64,000 nt of DNA from Buxus sempervirens (GCA_947561395.2 OX387193.1:31750755-31814754); one strand, 5' to 3'. Shown: positions 10,154 to 21,622, counted from the first letter of the stretch. Notes: generated by a model not told the origin, from the sequence alone. Numbers and translations: made by a program.

Positions 10154-10422
10154 TGTGAGGATTGCTCGCTTTTATTCCCATATACGCCTTTCCTGTCAAA
10201 GATCCTTTTTCCTCTTTTTTTTTTTTTTTTTTTTTTTTACGGAAGGAGCACTGTAATTAATTCGCTTTTGTTGATCTAAAAGGAAACGAAATCTACTCAC
10301 AGCTAGCGTTAGGTGGGACCCACGCGATGCGAACGCTTCAGAACAGCAAAAAAATACGGCAAATGATTCGTTTATTAAATTGTAATGCAAAGGTGTCGCT
10401 GCGTTTGGAAAAAGAGTGGACG

Positions 10423-10541
10423 GGGGTGCAACACGAGGACTTCCCAGGAGGTCACCCATCCTAGTACTACTCTCGCCCAAGCACGCTTAACTTCGGAGTT
10501 CTGATGGGATCCGGTGCACTAGTGCTGGTATGATCGCACCC
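10423..10541 (-). rRNA. 5S rRNA: 5S ribosomal RNA gene, copy 28
   Basis: Copy 28 is consensus, but its -1 base is T instead of A. It has a T5 terminator without the C67T allele. 3' spacer class I, 269 bp. Confidence 0.97.
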
Positions 10542-10809
10542 AGTGAGGATTGCGCGCTTTTATTCCCATATATGCCTTTCCTGTCAAAGATCCTTTTTCC
10601 GATTTTTTTTTTTTTTTTTTTTTTTACGGATGGGGCACTGTAATTAATTCGCTTTTGTTGATCTAAAAGGAAACGAAATCTACTCACAGCTAGCATTAGG
10701 TGGGACCCACGCGATGCGAACGCTTCAGAACAGCAAAAAAATACGGCAAATGATTCGTTTATTAAATTGTAATGCAAAGGTGTCGCTGCGTTTGGCAAAA
10801 GAGTGGACG

Positions 10810-10928
10810 GGGGTGCAACACGAGGACTTCCCAGGAGGTCACCCATCCTAGTACTACTCTCGCCCAAGCACGCTTAACTTCGGAGTTCTGATGGGATCCG
10901 GTGCACTAGTGCTGGTATGATCGCACCC
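10810..10928 (-). rRNA. 5S rRNA: 5S ribosomal RNA gene, copy 29
   Basis: Copy 29 is consensus. 3' spacer class I, 268 bp, with the gctagcattagg subtype and ggatgggg next to the A tract. Confidence 0.98.
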
Positions 10929-11192
10929 TGTGAGGATTGCGCGCTTTTATTCCCATATATGCCTTTCCTGTCAAAGATCCTTTTTCCAATTTTTTTTTTT
11001 TTTTTTTTACGGATGGAGCACTGTAATTAATTCGCTTTTGTTGATCTAAAAGGAAACGAAATCTACTCACAGCTAGCATTAGGTGGGACCCACGCGATGC
11101 GAACGCTTCAGAACAGCAAAAAAATACGGCAAATGATTCGTTTATTAAATTGTAATGCAAAGGTGTCGCTGCGTTTGGCAAAAGAGTGGACG

Positions 11193-11311
11193 GGGGTGCA
11201 ACACGAGGACTTCCCAGGAGGTCACCCATCCTAGTACTACTCTCGCGCAAGCACGCTTAACTTCGGAGTTGTGATGGGATCCGGTGCACTAGTGCTGGTA
11301 TGATCGCACCC
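11193..11311 (-). rRNA. 5S rRNA: 5S ribosomal RNA gene, copy 30
   Basis: Copy 30 has G65C and a private G41C. 3' spacer class I (gctagcattagg subtype), 264 bp. Confidence 0.96.
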
Positions 11312-11586
11312 TGTGAGGATTGCGCGCTTTTATTCCCATATACGCCTTTCCTGTCAAAGATCCTTTTTCCTCTTTTTTTCTTTTTTTTTTTTTTTTTTTT
11401 TAACGGAAGGAGCACTGTAATTAATTCGCTTTTGTTGATCTAAAAGGAAACGAAATCTACTCACAGCGAGCGTTAGGTGGGACCCACGCGATGCGAACGC
11501 TTCAGAACAGCAAAAAAATACGGCAAATGATTCGTTTATTAAATTGTAATGCAAAGGTGTCGCTGTGTTTGGCAAAAGAGTGGACG

Positions 11587-11705
11587 GGGGTGCAACACGA
11601 GGACTTCCCAGGAGGTCACCCATCCTAGTACTACTCTCGCCCAAGCACGCTTAACTTCGGAGTTCTGATGGGTTCCGGTGCACTAGTGCTGGTATGATCA
11701 CACCC
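11587..11705 (-). rRNA. 5S rRNA: 5S ribosomal RNA gene, copy 31
   Basis: Copy 31 has private T33A, which removes the BamHI site, and C6T, which leaves a U-G wobble in helix I. 3' spacer class I, 275 bp. Confidence 0.96.
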
Positions 11706-11977
11706 TGTGAGGACTGCGCGCTTTTATTCCCATATACGCCTTTCCTGTCAAAGATCCTTTTTCCTCTTTTTTTCTTTTTTTTTTTTTTTTTTAACGGAAG
11801 GAGCACTGTCATTAATTCGCTTTTGTTGATCTAAAAGGAAACGAAATCTACTCACAGCGAGCGTTAGGTGGGACCCACGCGATGCGAACGCTTCAGAACA
11901 GCAAAAAAGTACGGCAAATGATTCGTTTATTAAATTGTAATGCAAAGGTGTCGCTGCGTTTGGCAAAAGAGTGGACG

Positions 11978-12096
11978 GGGGTGCAACACGAGGACTTCCC
12001 AGGAGGTCACCCATCCTAGTACTACTCTCGCCCAAGCACGCTTAACTTCGGAGTTCTGATGGGATCCGGTGCACTAGTGCTGGTATGATCGCACCC
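11978..12096 (-). rRNA. 5S rRNA: 5S ribosomal RNA gene, copy 32
   Basis: Copy 32 is consensus. 3' spacer class I, 272 bp, with a C-interrupted tract and the gtcattaattc change. Confidence 0.98.
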
Positions 12097-12359
12097 TGTG
12101 AGGATTGCGCGCTTTTATTCCCATATACGCCTTTCCTGTCAAAGATCCTTTTTCCAATTTTTTTTTTTTTTTTTTACGGAAGGAGCACTGTAATTAATTC
12201 GCTTTTGTTGATCTAAAAGGAAACGAAATCTACTCACAGCTAGCGTTAGGTGGGACCCACGCGATGCGAACGCTTCAGAACAGCAAAAAAATACGGCAAA
12301 TGATTCGTTTATTAAATTGTAATGCAAAGGTGTCGCTGCGTTTGGCAAAAGAGTGGACG

Positions 12360-12478
12360 GGGGTGCAACACGAGGACTTCCCAGGAGGTCACCCATCCTA
12401 GTACTACTCTCGCCCAAGCACGCTTAACTTCGGAGTTCTGATGGGATCCGGTGCACTAGTGCTGGTATGATCGCACCC
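12360..12478 (-). rRNA. 5S rRNA: 5S ribosomal RNA gene, copy 33
   Basis: Copy 33 is consensus, with the -2 change also seen at copies 24, 25, 38, 48 and 56. 3' spacer class I, 263 bp. Confidence 0.98.
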
Positions 12479-12754
12479 TCTGAGGATTGCGCGCTTTTAT
12501 TCCCATATACGCCTTTCCTGTCAAAGATCCTTTTTCCCCTTTTTTTCTTTTTTTTTTTTTTTTTTTTTTAACGGAAGGAGCACTGTAATTAATTCGCTTT
12601 TGTTGATCTAAAAGGAAACGAAATCTACTCACAGCGAGCGTTAGGTGGGACCCACGCGATGCGAACGCTTCAGAAGAGCAAAAAAATACGGCTAATGATT
12701 CGTTTATTAAATTGTAATGCAAAGGTGTCGCTGCGTTTGGCAAAAGAGTGGACG

Positions 12755-12873
12755 GGGGTGCAACACGAGGACTTCCCAGGAGGTCACCCATCCTAGTACT
12801 ACTCTCGCCCAAGCACGCTTAACTTCGGAGTTCTGATGGGATCCGGTGCACTAGTGCTGGTATGATCGCACCC
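12755..12873 (-). rRNA. 5S rRNA: 5S ribosomal RNA gene, copy 34
   Basis: Copy 34 is consensus. 3' spacer class I, 276 bp, with a long C-interrupted tract. Confidence 0.98.
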
Positions 12874-13137
12874 TGTGAGGATTGCGCGCTTTTATTCCCA
12901 TATACGCCTTTCCTGTCAAAGATCCTTTTTCCTCTATTTTTTTTTTTTTTTTTACGGAAGGAGCACTGTAATGAATTCGCTTTTGTTGATCTAAAAGGAA
13001 ACGAAATCTACTGACAGCGAGCGTTACTTGGGACCCACGCGATGCGAACGCTTCAGAACAGCAAAAAAGTACGGCAAATGATTCGTTTATTAAATTGTAA
13101 TGCAAAGGTGTCGCTGCGTTTGGCAAAAGAGTGGACG

Positions 13138-13256
13138 GGGGTACAACACGAGGACTTCCCAGGAGGTCACCCATCCTAGTACTACTCTCGCCCAAGCACG
13201 CTTAACTTCGGAGTTCTTATGGGATCCGGTGCACTAGTGCTGGTATGATCGCACCC
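13138..13256 (-). rRNA. 5S rRNA: 5S ribosomal RNA gene, copy 35
   Basis: Copy 35 has C114T and C39A together and is flanked by class II spacers on both sides. 3' spacer 264 bp. Confidence 0.97.
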
Positions 13257-13520
13257 TGTGAGGATTGCGCGCTTTTATTCCCATATACGCCTTTCCTGTC
13301 AAAGATCCTTTTTCCTCTATTTTTTTTTTTTTTTTTACGGAAGGAGCACTGTAATGAATTCGCTTTTGTTGATCTAAAAGGAAACGAAATCTACTGACAG
13401 CGAGCGTTACTTGGGACCCACGCGATGCGAACGCTTCAGAACAGCAAAAAAGTACGGCAAATGATTCGTTTATTAAATTGTAATGCAAAGGTGTCGCTGC
13501 GTTTGGCAAAAGAGTGGACG

Positions 13521-13639
13521 GGGGTACAACACGAGGACTTCCCAGGAGGTCACCCATCCTAGTACTACTCTCGCCCAAGCACGCTTAACTTCGGAGTTCT
13601 GATGGGATCCGGTGCACTAGTGCTGGTATGATCGCACCC
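13521..13639 (-). rRNA. 5S rRNA: 5S ribosomal RNA gene, copy 36
   Basis: Copy 36 has C114T. 3' spacer class II, 264 bp. It looks like a direct duplicate of the preceding class II unit. Confidence 0.97.
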
Positions 13640-13905
13640 TGTGAGGATTGCGCGCTTTTATTCCCATATATGCCTTTCCTGTCAAAGATCCTTTTTCCAA
13701 TTTTTTTTTTTTTTTTTTTTTACGGATGGAGCACTGTAATTAATTCGCTTTTGTTGATCTAAAAGGAAACGAAATCTACTCACAGCTAGCATTAGGTGGT
13801 ACCCACGCGATGCGAACGCTTCAGAACAGCAAAAAAATACGGCAAATGATTCGTTTATTAAATTGTAATGCAAAGGTGTCGCTGCGTTTGGCAAAAGAGT
13901 GGACG

Positions 13906-14024
13906 GGGGTGCAACACGAGGACTTCCCAGGAGGTCACCCATCCTAGTACTACTCTCGCGCAAGCACGCTTAACTTCGGAGTTCTGATGGGATCCGGTGC
14001 ACTAGTGCTGGTATGATCGCACCC
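13906..14024 (-). rRNA. 5S rRNA: 5S ribosomal RNA gene, copy 37
   Basis: Copy 37 has G65C. 3' spacer class I (gctagcattagg subtype, with a private tggtaccc), 266 bp. Confidence 0.97.
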
Positions 14025-14300
14025 TGTGAGGATTGCGCGCTTTTATTCCCATATACGCCTTTCCTGTCAAAGATCCTTTTTCCTCTTTTTTTCTTTTTTT
14101 TTTTTTTTTTTTTTTAACGGAAGGAGCACTGTAATTAATTCGCTTTTGTTGATCTAAAAGGAAACGAAATCTACTCACAGCGAGCGTTAGGTGGGACCCA
14201 CGCGATGCGAACGCTTCAGAACAGCAAAAAAATACGGCAAATGATTCGTTTATTAAATTGTAATGCAAAGGTGTCGCTGCGTTTGGAAAAAGAGTGGACG

Positions 14301-14419
14301 GGGGTGCAACACGGGGACTTCCCAGGAGGTCACCCATCCTAGTACTACTCTCGCCCAAGCACGCTTAACTTCGGAGTTCTGATGGGATCCGGTGCACTAG
14401 TGCTGGTATGATCGCACCC
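14301..14419 (-). rRNA. 5S rRNA: 5S ribosomal RNA gene, copy 38
   Basis: Copy 38 has T106C, a T5 terminator and the -2 change. 3' spacer class I, 276 bp. Confidence 0.97.
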
Positions 14420-14692
14420 TCTGAGGATTGCGCGCTTTTATTCCCATATACGCCTTTCCTGTCAAAGATCCTTTTTCCTCTTTTTTTCTTTTTTTTTTTT
14501 TTTTTTTAACGGAAGGAGCACTGTAATTAATTCGCATTTGTTGATCTAAAAGGAAACGAAATCTACTCACAGCGAGCGTTAGGTGGGACCCACGCGATGC
14601 GAACGCTTCAGAAGAGCAAAAAAATACGGCTAATGATTCGTTTATTAAATTGTAATGCAAAGGTGTCGCTGCGTTTGGCAAAAGAGTGGACG

Positions 14693-14811
14693 GGGGTGCA
14701 ACACGAGGACTTCCCAGGAGGTCACCCATCCTAGTACTACTCTCGCCCAAGCACGCTTAACTTCGGAGTTCTGATGGGATCCGGTGCACTAGTGCTGGTA
14801 TGATCGCACCC
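14693..14811 (-). rRNA. 5S rRNA: 5S ribosomal RNA gene, copy 39
   Basis: Copy 39 is consensus. 3' spacer class I, 273 bp, resembling that of copy 34 (cagaagagc and ggctaatg). Confidence 0.98.
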
Positions 14812-15073
14812 TGTGAGGATTGCGCGCTTTTATTCCCATATACGCCTTTCCTGTCAAAGATCCTTTTTCCTCTTTTTTTTTTTTTTTTTACGGAAGGAGC
14901 ACTGTAATTAATTCGCTTTTGTTGATCTAAAAGGAAACGAAATCTACTCACAGCTAGCGTTAGGTGGGACCCACGCGATGCGAACGCTTCAGAACAGCAA
15001 AAAAATACGGCAAATGATTCGTTTATTAAATTGTAATGCAAAGGTGTCGCTGCGTTTGGCAAAAGAGTGGACG

Positions 15074-15192
15074 GGGGTGCAACACGAGGACTTCCCAGGA
15101 GGTCACCCATCCTAGTACTACTCTCGCGCAAGCACGCTTAACTTCGGAGTTCTGATGGGATCCGGTGCACTAGTGCTGGTATGATCGCACCC
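15074..15192 (-). rRNA. 5S rRNA: 5S ribosomal RNA gene, copy 40
   Basis: Copy 40 has G65C. 3' spacer class I, 262 bp. Confidence 0.97.
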
Positions 15193-15453
15193 TGTGAGGA
15201 TTGCGCGCTTTTATTCCCATATACGCCTTTCCTGTCAAAGATCCTTTTTCCTCTTTTTTTTTTTTTTTTACGGAAGGAGCACTGTAATTAATTCGCTTTT
15301 GTTGATCTAAAAGGAAACGAAATCTACTCACAGCTAGCGTTAGGTGGGACCCACGCGATGCGAACGCTTCAGAACAGCAAAAAAATACGGCAAATGATTC
15401 GTTTATTAAATTGTAATGCAAAAGTGTCGCTGCGTTTGGCAAAAGAGTGGACG

Positions 15454-15572
15454 GGGGTGCAACACGAGGACTTCCCAGGAGGTCACCCATCCTAGTACTA
15501 CTCTCGCCCACGCACGCTTAACTTCGGAGTTCTGATGGGATCCGGTGCACTAGTGCTGGTATGATCGCACCC
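15454..15572 (-). rRNA. 5S rRNA: 5S ribosomal RNA gene, copy 41
   Basis: Copy 41 has T62G. Upstream it has the ggactg / cgctttccc promoter-side variant that dominates the middle of the window. 3' spacer class I, 261 bp. Confidence 0.97.
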
Positions 15573-15833
15573 TGTGAGGACTGCGCGCTTTTATTCCCAT
15601 ATACGCTTTCCCTGTAAAAGATCCTTTTTCCTATTTTTTTTTTTTTTTAACGGAAGGAGCACTGTAATTAATTCGCTTTTGTTGATCTAAAAGGAAACGA
15701 AATCTACTCACAGCGAGCGTTAGGTGGGACCCACGCGATGCGAACGCTTCAGAACAGCAAAAAAATACGGCAAATGATTCGTTTATTAAATTGTAATGCA
15801 AAGGTGTCGCTGCGTTTGGCAAAAGAGTGGACG

Positions 15834-15952
15834 GGGGTGCAACACGAGGACTTCCCAGGAGGTCACCCATCCTAGTACTACTCTCGCCCAAGCACGCTTA
15901 ACTTCGGAGTTCTTATGGGATCCGGCGCACTAGTGCTGGTATGATCGCACCC
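15834..15952 (-). rRNA. 5S rRNA: 5S ribosomal RNA gene, copy 42
   Basis: Copy 42 has C39A and a private A27G. 3' spacer class I, 261 bp. Confidence 0.97.
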
Positions 15953-16217
15953 TGTGAGGATTGCGCGCTTTTATTCCCATATACGCCTTTCCTGTCAAAG
16001 ATCCTTTTTCCTCTATTTTTTTTTTTTTTTTTTACGGAAGGAGCACTGTAATGAATTCGCTTTTGTTGATCTAAAAGGAAACGAAATCTACTGACAGCGA
16101 GCGTTACTTGGGACCCACGCGATGCGAACGCTTCAGAACAGCAAAAAAGTACGGCAAATGATTCGTTTATTAAATTGTAATGCAAAGGTGTCGCTGCGTT
16201 TGGCAAAAGAGTTGACG

Positions 16218-16336
16218 GGGGTGCAACACGAGGACTTCCCAGGAGGTCACCCATCCTAGTACTACTCTCGCCCAAGCACGCTTAACTTCGGAGTTCTGAT
16301 GGGATCCGGTGCACTAGTGCTGGTATGATCGCACCC
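16218..16336 (-). rRNA. 5S rRNA: 5S ribosomal RNA gene, copy 43
   Basis: Copy 43 is consensus, with a private change in the trailer (gttgacg instead of gtggacg). 3' spacer class II, 265 bp. Confidence 0.98.
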
Positions 16337-16596
16337 TGTGAGGATTGCGCGCTTTTATTCCCATATACGCCTTTCCTGTCAAAGATACTTTTTCCTCTTT
16401 TTTTTTTTTTTTACGGAAGGAGCACTGTAATTAATTCGCTTTTGTTGATCTAAAAGGAAACGAAATCTACTCACAGCTAGCGTTAGGTGGGACCCACGCG
16501 ATGCGAACGCTTCAGAACAGCAAAAAAATACGGCAAATTATTCGTTTATTAAATTGTAATGCAAAGGAGTCGCTGCGTTAGGAAAAAGAGTGGACG

Positions 16597-16715
16597 GGGG
16601 TGCAACACGAGGACTTCCCAGGAGGTCACCCATCCTAGTACTACTCTCACCCAAGCACGCTTAACTTCGGAGTTCTGATGGGATCCGGTGCACTAGTGCT
16701 GGTATGATCGCACCC
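16597..16715 (-). rRNA. 5S rRNA: 5S ribosomal RNA gene, copy 44
   Basis: Copy 44 has C67T with T5 terminator. 3' spacer class I, 260 bp. Confidence 0.97.
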
Positions 16716-16976
16716 TGTGAGGATTGCGCGCTTTTATTCCCATATACGCCTTTCCTGTCAAAGATCCTTTTTCCTCTTTTATTTTTTTTTTTACGGAAGG
16801 AGCACTGTAATTAATTCGCTTTTGTTGATCTAAAAGGAAACGAAATCTACTCACAGCTAGCGTTAGGTGGGACCCACGCGATGCGAACGCTTCAGAACAG
16901 CAAAAAAATACGGCAAATGATTCATTTATTAAATTGTAATGCAAAGGTGTCGCTGCGTTTGGCAAAAGTGTGGACG

Positions 16977-17095
16977 GGGGTGCAACACGAGGACTTCCCA
17001 GGAGGTCACCCATCCTAGTACTACTCTCGCCCAAGCACGCTTAACTTCGGAGTTCTGATGGGATCCGGTGCACTAGTTCTGGTATGATCGCACCC
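16977..17095 (-). rRNA. 5S rRNA: 5S ribosomal RNA gene, copy 45
   Basis: Copy 45 has a private C18A. Its trailer reads aaaagtgtgg, a subtype shared with copies 102, 117, 126, 130, 158 and 163. 3' spacer class I, 261 bp. Confidence 0.97.
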
Positions 17096-17358
17096 TGTGA
17101 GGATTGCGCGCTTTTATTCCCATATACGCCTTTCCTGTCAAAGATCCTTTTTCCTCTATTTTTTTTTTTTTTTTACGGAAGGAGCACTGTAATGAATTCG
17201 CTTTTGTTGATCTAAAAGGAAACGAAATCTACTGACAGCGAGCGTTACTTGGGACCCACGCGATGCGAACGCTTCAGAACAGCAAAAAAGTACGGCAAAT
17301 GATTCGTTTATTAAATTGTAATGCAAAGGTGTAGCTGCGTTTGGCAAAAGAGTGGACG

Positions 17359-17477
17359 GGGGTGCAACACGAGGACTTCCCAGGAGGTCACCCATCCTAG
17401 TACTACTCTCGCCCAAGCACGCTTAACTTCGGAGTTCTGATGGGATCCGGTGCACTAGTGCTGGTATGATCGCACCC
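17359..17477 (-). rRNA. 5S rRNA: 5S ribosomal RNA gene, copy 46
   Basis: Copy 46 is consensus. 3' spacer class II, 263 bp. Confidence 0.98.
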
Positions 17478-17741
17478 TGTGAGGATTGCGCGCTTTTATT
17501 CCCATATACGCCTTTCCTGTCAAAGATCCTTTTTCCAATTTTTTTTTTTTTTTTTTTACGGAAGGAGCACTGTAATTAATTCGCTTTTGTTGATCTAAAA
17601 GGAAACGAAATCTACTCACAGCTAGCGTTAGGTGGGACCCACGCGATGCGAACGCTTCAGAACAGCAAAAAAATACGGCAAATGATTCGTTTATTAAATT
17701 GTAATGCAAAGGTGTCGCTGCGTTTGGCAAAAGAGTGGACG

Positions 17742-17860
17742 GGGGTGCAACACGAGGACTTCCCAGGAGGTCACCCATCCTAGTACTACTCTCGCGCAAG
17801 CACGCTTAACTTCGGAGTTCTGATGGGATCCGGTGCACTAGTGCTGGTATGATCTTACCC
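17742..17860 (-). rRNA. 5S rRNA: 5S ribosomal RNA gene, copy 47
   Basis: Copy 47 has G65C and two private neighbouring changes, G5A and C6A. Together they break two helix I pairs, so the RNA may be unstable. 3' spacer class I, 264 bp. Confidence 0.95.
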
Positions 17861-18134
17861 TGTGAGGATTGCGCGCTTTTATTCCCATATACGCCTTTCC
17901 TGTCAAAGATCCTTTTTCCTCTTTTTTTCTTTTTTTTTTTTTTTTTTTTAACGGAAGGAGCACTGTAATTAATTCGCTTTTGTTGATCTAAAAGGAAACG
18001 AAATCTACTCACAGCGAGCGTTAGGTGGGACCCACGCGATGCGAACGCTTCAGAACAGCAAAAAAATACGGCAAATGATTCGTTTATTAAATTGTAATGC
18101 AAAGGTGTCGCTGCGTTTGGCAAAAGAGTGGACG

Positions 18135-18253
18135 GGGGTGCAACACGGGGACTTCCCAGGAGGTCACCCATCCTAGTACTACTCTCGCCCAAGCACGCTT
18201 AACTTCGGAGTTCTGATGGGATCCGGTGCACTAGTGCTGGTATGATCGCACCC
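18135..18253 (-). rRNA. 5S rRNA: 5S ribosomal RNA gene, copy 48
   Basis: Copy 48 has T106C and the -2 change. 3' spacer class I, 274 bp, C-interrupted tract. Confidence 0.97.
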
Positions 18254-18526
18254 TCTGAGGATTGCGCGCTTTTATTCCCATATACGCCTTTCCTGTCAAA
18301 GATCCTTTTTCCTCTTTTTTTCTTTTTTTTTTTTTTTTTTTAACGGAAGGAGCACTGTAATTAATTCGCTTTTGTTGATCTAAAAGGAAACGAAATCTAC
18401 TCACAGCGAGCGTTAGGTGGGACCCACGCGATGCGAACGCTTCAGAACAGCAAAAAAATACGGCAAATGATTCGTTTATTAAATTGTAATGCAAAGGTGT
18501 CGCTGCGTTTGGCAAAAGAGTGGACG

Positions 18527-18645
18527 GGGGTGCAACACGAGGACTTCCCAGGAGGTCACCCATCCTAGTACTACTCTCGCCCAAGCACGCTTAACTTCGG
18601 AGTTCTTATGGGATCCGGTGCACTAGTGCTGGTATGATCGCACCC
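18527..18645 (-). rRNA. 5S rRNA: 5S ribosomal RNA gene, copy 49
   Basis: Copy 49 has C39A. 3' spacer class I, 273 bp, C-interrupted tract. Confidence 0.97.
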
Positions 18646-18910
18646 TGTGAGGATTGCGCGCTTTTATTCCCATATACGCCTTTCCTGTCAAAGATCCTTT
18701 TTCCTCTATTTTTTTTTTTTTTTTTTACGGAAGGAGCACTGTAATGAATTCGCTTTTGTTGATCTAAAAGGAAACGAAATCTACTGACAGCGAGCGTTAC
18801 TTGGGACCCACGCGATGCGAACGCTTCAGAACAGCAAAAAAGTACGGCAAATGATTCGTTTATTAAATTGTAATGCAAAGGTGTCGCTGCGTTTGGCAAA
18901 AGAGTGGACG

Positions 18911-19029
18911 GGGGTACAACACGAGGACTTCCCAGGAGGTCACCCATCCTAGTACTACTCTCGCCCAAGCACGCTTAACTTCGGAGTTCTGATGGGATCC
19001 GGTGCACTAGTGCTGGTATGATCGCACCC
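18911..19029 (-). rRNA. 5S rRNA: 5S ribosomal RNA gene, copy 50
   Basis: Copy 50 has C114T. 3' spacer class II, 265 bp. Confidence 0.97.
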
Positions 19030-19296
19030 TGTGAGGATTGCTCGCTTTTATTCCCATATACGCCTTTCCTGTCAAAGATCCTTTTTCCTCTTTTTTTTTT
19101 TTTTTTTTTTTTACGGAAGGAGCACTGTAATTAATTCGCTTTTGTTGATCTAAAAGGAAACGAAATCTACTCACAGCTAGCGTTAGGTGGGACCCACGCG
19201 ATGCGAACGCTTCAGAACAGCAAAAAAATACGGCAAATGATTCGTTTATTAAATTGTAATGCAAAGGTGTCGCTGCGTTTGGAAAAAGAGTGGACG

Positions 19297-19415
19297 GGGG
19301 TGCAACACGAGGACTTCCCAGGAGGTCACCCATCCTAGTACTACTCTCGCCCAAGCACGCTTAACTTCGGAGTTCTGATGGGATCCGGTGCACTAGTGCT
19401 GGTATGATCGCACCC
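19297..19415 (-). rRNA. 5S rRNA: 5S ribosomal RNA gene, copy 51
   Basis: Copy 51 is consensus, with a T5 terminator and tatatgcc upstream. 3' spacer class I, 267 bp. Resembles copy 28. Confidence 0.98.
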
Positions 19416-19680
19416 TGTGAGGATTGCGCGCTTTTATTCCCATATATGCCTTTCCTGTCAAAGATCCTTTTTCCAATTTTTTTTTTTTTTTTTTTTACGG
19501 ATGGAGCACTGTAATTAATTCGCTTTTGTTGATCTAAAATGAAACGAAATCTACTCACAGCTAGCATTAGGTGGGACCCACGCGATGCGAACGCTTCAGA
19601 ACAGCAAAAAAATACGGCAAATGATTCGTTTATTAAATTGTAATGCAAAGGTGTCGCTGCGTTTGGCAAAAGAGTGGACG

Positions 19681-19799
19681 GGGGTGCAACACGAGGACTT
19701 CCCAGGAGGTCACCCATCCTAGTACTACTCTCGCCCAAGCACGCTTAACTTCGGAGTTCTGATGGGATCCGGTGCACTAGTGCTGGTATGATCGCACCC
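19681..19799 (-). rRNA. 5S rRNA: 5S ribosomal RNA gene, copy 52
   Basis: Copy 52 is consensus. 3' spacer class I (gctagcattagg subtype), 265 bp, with a private ctaaaatgaaac. Confidence 0.98.
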
Positions 19800-20066
19800 T
19801 GTGAGGATTGCGCGCTTTTATTCCCATATATGCCTTTCCTGTCAAAGATCCTTTTTCCAATTTTTTTTTTTTTTTTTTTTTTACGGATGGAGCACTATAA
19901 TTAATTCGCTTTTGTTGATCTAAAAGGAAACGAAATCTACTCACAGCTAGCATTAGGTGGGACCCACGCGATGCGAACGCTTCAGAACAGCAAAAAAATA
20001 CGGCAAATGATTCGTTTATTAAATTGTAATGCAAAGGTGTCGCTGCGTTTGGCAAAAGAGTGGACG

Positions 20067-20185
20067 GGGGTGCAACACGAGGACTTCCCAGGAGGTCACC
20101 CATCCTAGTACTACTCTCGCGCAAGCACGCTTAACTTCGGAGTTCTGATGGGATCCGGTGCACTAGTGCTGGTATGATCGCACCC
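20067..20185 (-). rRNA. 5S rRNA: 5S ribosomal RNA gene, copy 53
   Basis: Copy 53 has G65C. 3' spacer class I (gctagcattagg subtype), 267 bp. Confidence 0.97.
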
Positions 20186-20452
20186 TGTGAGGATTGCTCG
20201 CTTTTATTCCCATATACGCCTTTCCTGTCAAAGATCCTTTTTCCTCTTTTTTTTTTTTTTTTTTTTTTACGGAAGGAGCACTGTAATTAATTCGCTTTTG
20301 TTGATCTAAAAGGAAACGAAATCTACTCACAGCTAGCATTAGGTGGGACCCACGCGATGCGAACGCTTCAGAACAGCAAAAAAATACGGCAAATGATTCG
20401 TTTATTAAATTGTAATGCAAAGGTGTCGCTGCGTTTGGAAAAAGAGTGGACG

Positions 20453-20571
20453 GGGGTGCAACACGAGGACTTCCCAGGAGGTCACCCATCCTAGTACTAC
20501 TCTCGCCCAAGCACGCTTAACTTCGGAGTTCTGATGGGATCCGGTGCACTAGTGCTGGTATGATCGCACCC
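20453..20571 (-). rRNA. 5S rRNA: 5S ribosomal RNA gene, copy 54
   Basis: Copy 54 is consensus with T5 terminator. 3' spacer class I, 267 bp. It carries gctagcattagg although it otherwise matches copy 51, so its spacer looks like a mosaic. Confidence 0.98.
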
Positions 20572-20836
20572 TGTGAGGATTGCGCGCTTTTATTCCCATA
20601 TATGCCTTTCCTGTCAAAGATCCTTTTTCCAATTTTTTTTTTTTTTTTTTTTACGGATGGAGCACTGTAATTAATTCGCTTTTGTTGATCTAAAAGGAAA
20701 CGAAATCTACTCACAGCTAGCATTAGGTGGGACCCACGCGATGCGAACGCTTCAGAACAGCAAAAAAATACGGCAAATGATTCGTTTATTAAATTGTAAT
20801 GCAAAGGTGTCGCTGCGTTTGGCAAAAGAGTGGACG

Positions 20837-20955
20837 GGGGTGCAACACGAGGACTTCCCAGGAGGTCACCCATCCTAGTACTACTCTCGCGCAAGCACGC
20901 TTAACTTCGGAGTTCTGATGGGATCCGGTGCACTAGTGCTGGTATGATCGCACCC
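20837..20955 (-). rRNA. 5S rRNA: 5S ribosomal RNA gene, copy 55
   Basis: Copy 55 has G65C. 3' spacer class I (gctagcattagg subtype), 265 bp. Confidence 0.97.
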
Positions 20956-21017
20956 TGTGAGGATTGCGCGCTTTTATTCCCATATACGCCTTTCCTGTCA
21001 AAGATCCTTTTTCCTCT

Positions 21018-21048
<31 letters not shown>

Positions 21049-21232
21049 ACGGAAGGAGCACTGTAATTAATTCGCTTTTGTTGATCTAAAAGGAAACGAA
21101 ATCTACTCACAGCGAGCGTTAGGTGGGACCCACGCGATGCGAACGCTTCAGAACAGCAAAAAAATACGGCAAATGATTCGTTTATTAAATTGTAATGCAA
21201 AGGTGTCGCTGCGTTTGGCAAAAGAGTGGACG

Positions 21233-21351
21233 GGGGTGCAACACGGGGACTTCCCAGGAGGTCACCCATCCTAGTACTACTCTCGCCCAAGCACGCTTAA
21301 CTTCGGAGTTCTGATGGGATCCGGTGCACTAGTGCTGGTATGATCGCACCC
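21233..21351 (-). rRNA. 5S rRNA: 5S ribosomal RNA gene, copy 56
   Basis: Copy 56 has T106C. Its upstream region lacks 2 bp: gcgcgc is reduced to gcgc at 21362..21365. This moves the TATA-like motif closer to the start, and base -2 is also changed. 3' spacer class I, 277 bp. Confidence 0.96.
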
Positions 21352-21622
21352 TCTGAGGATTGCGCTTTTATTCCCATATACGCCTTTCCTGTCAAAGATC
21401 CTTTTTCCTCTTTTTTTCTTTTTTTTTTTTTTTTTTTAACGGAAGGAGCACTGTAATTAATTCGCTTTTGTTGATCTAAAAGGAAACGAAATCTACTCAC
21501 AGCGAGCGTTAGGTGGGACCCACGCGATGCGAACGCTTCAGAACAGCAAAAAAATACGGCAAATGATTCGTTTATTAAATTGTAATGCAAAGGTGTCGCT
21601 GCGTTTGGGAAAAGAGTGGACG

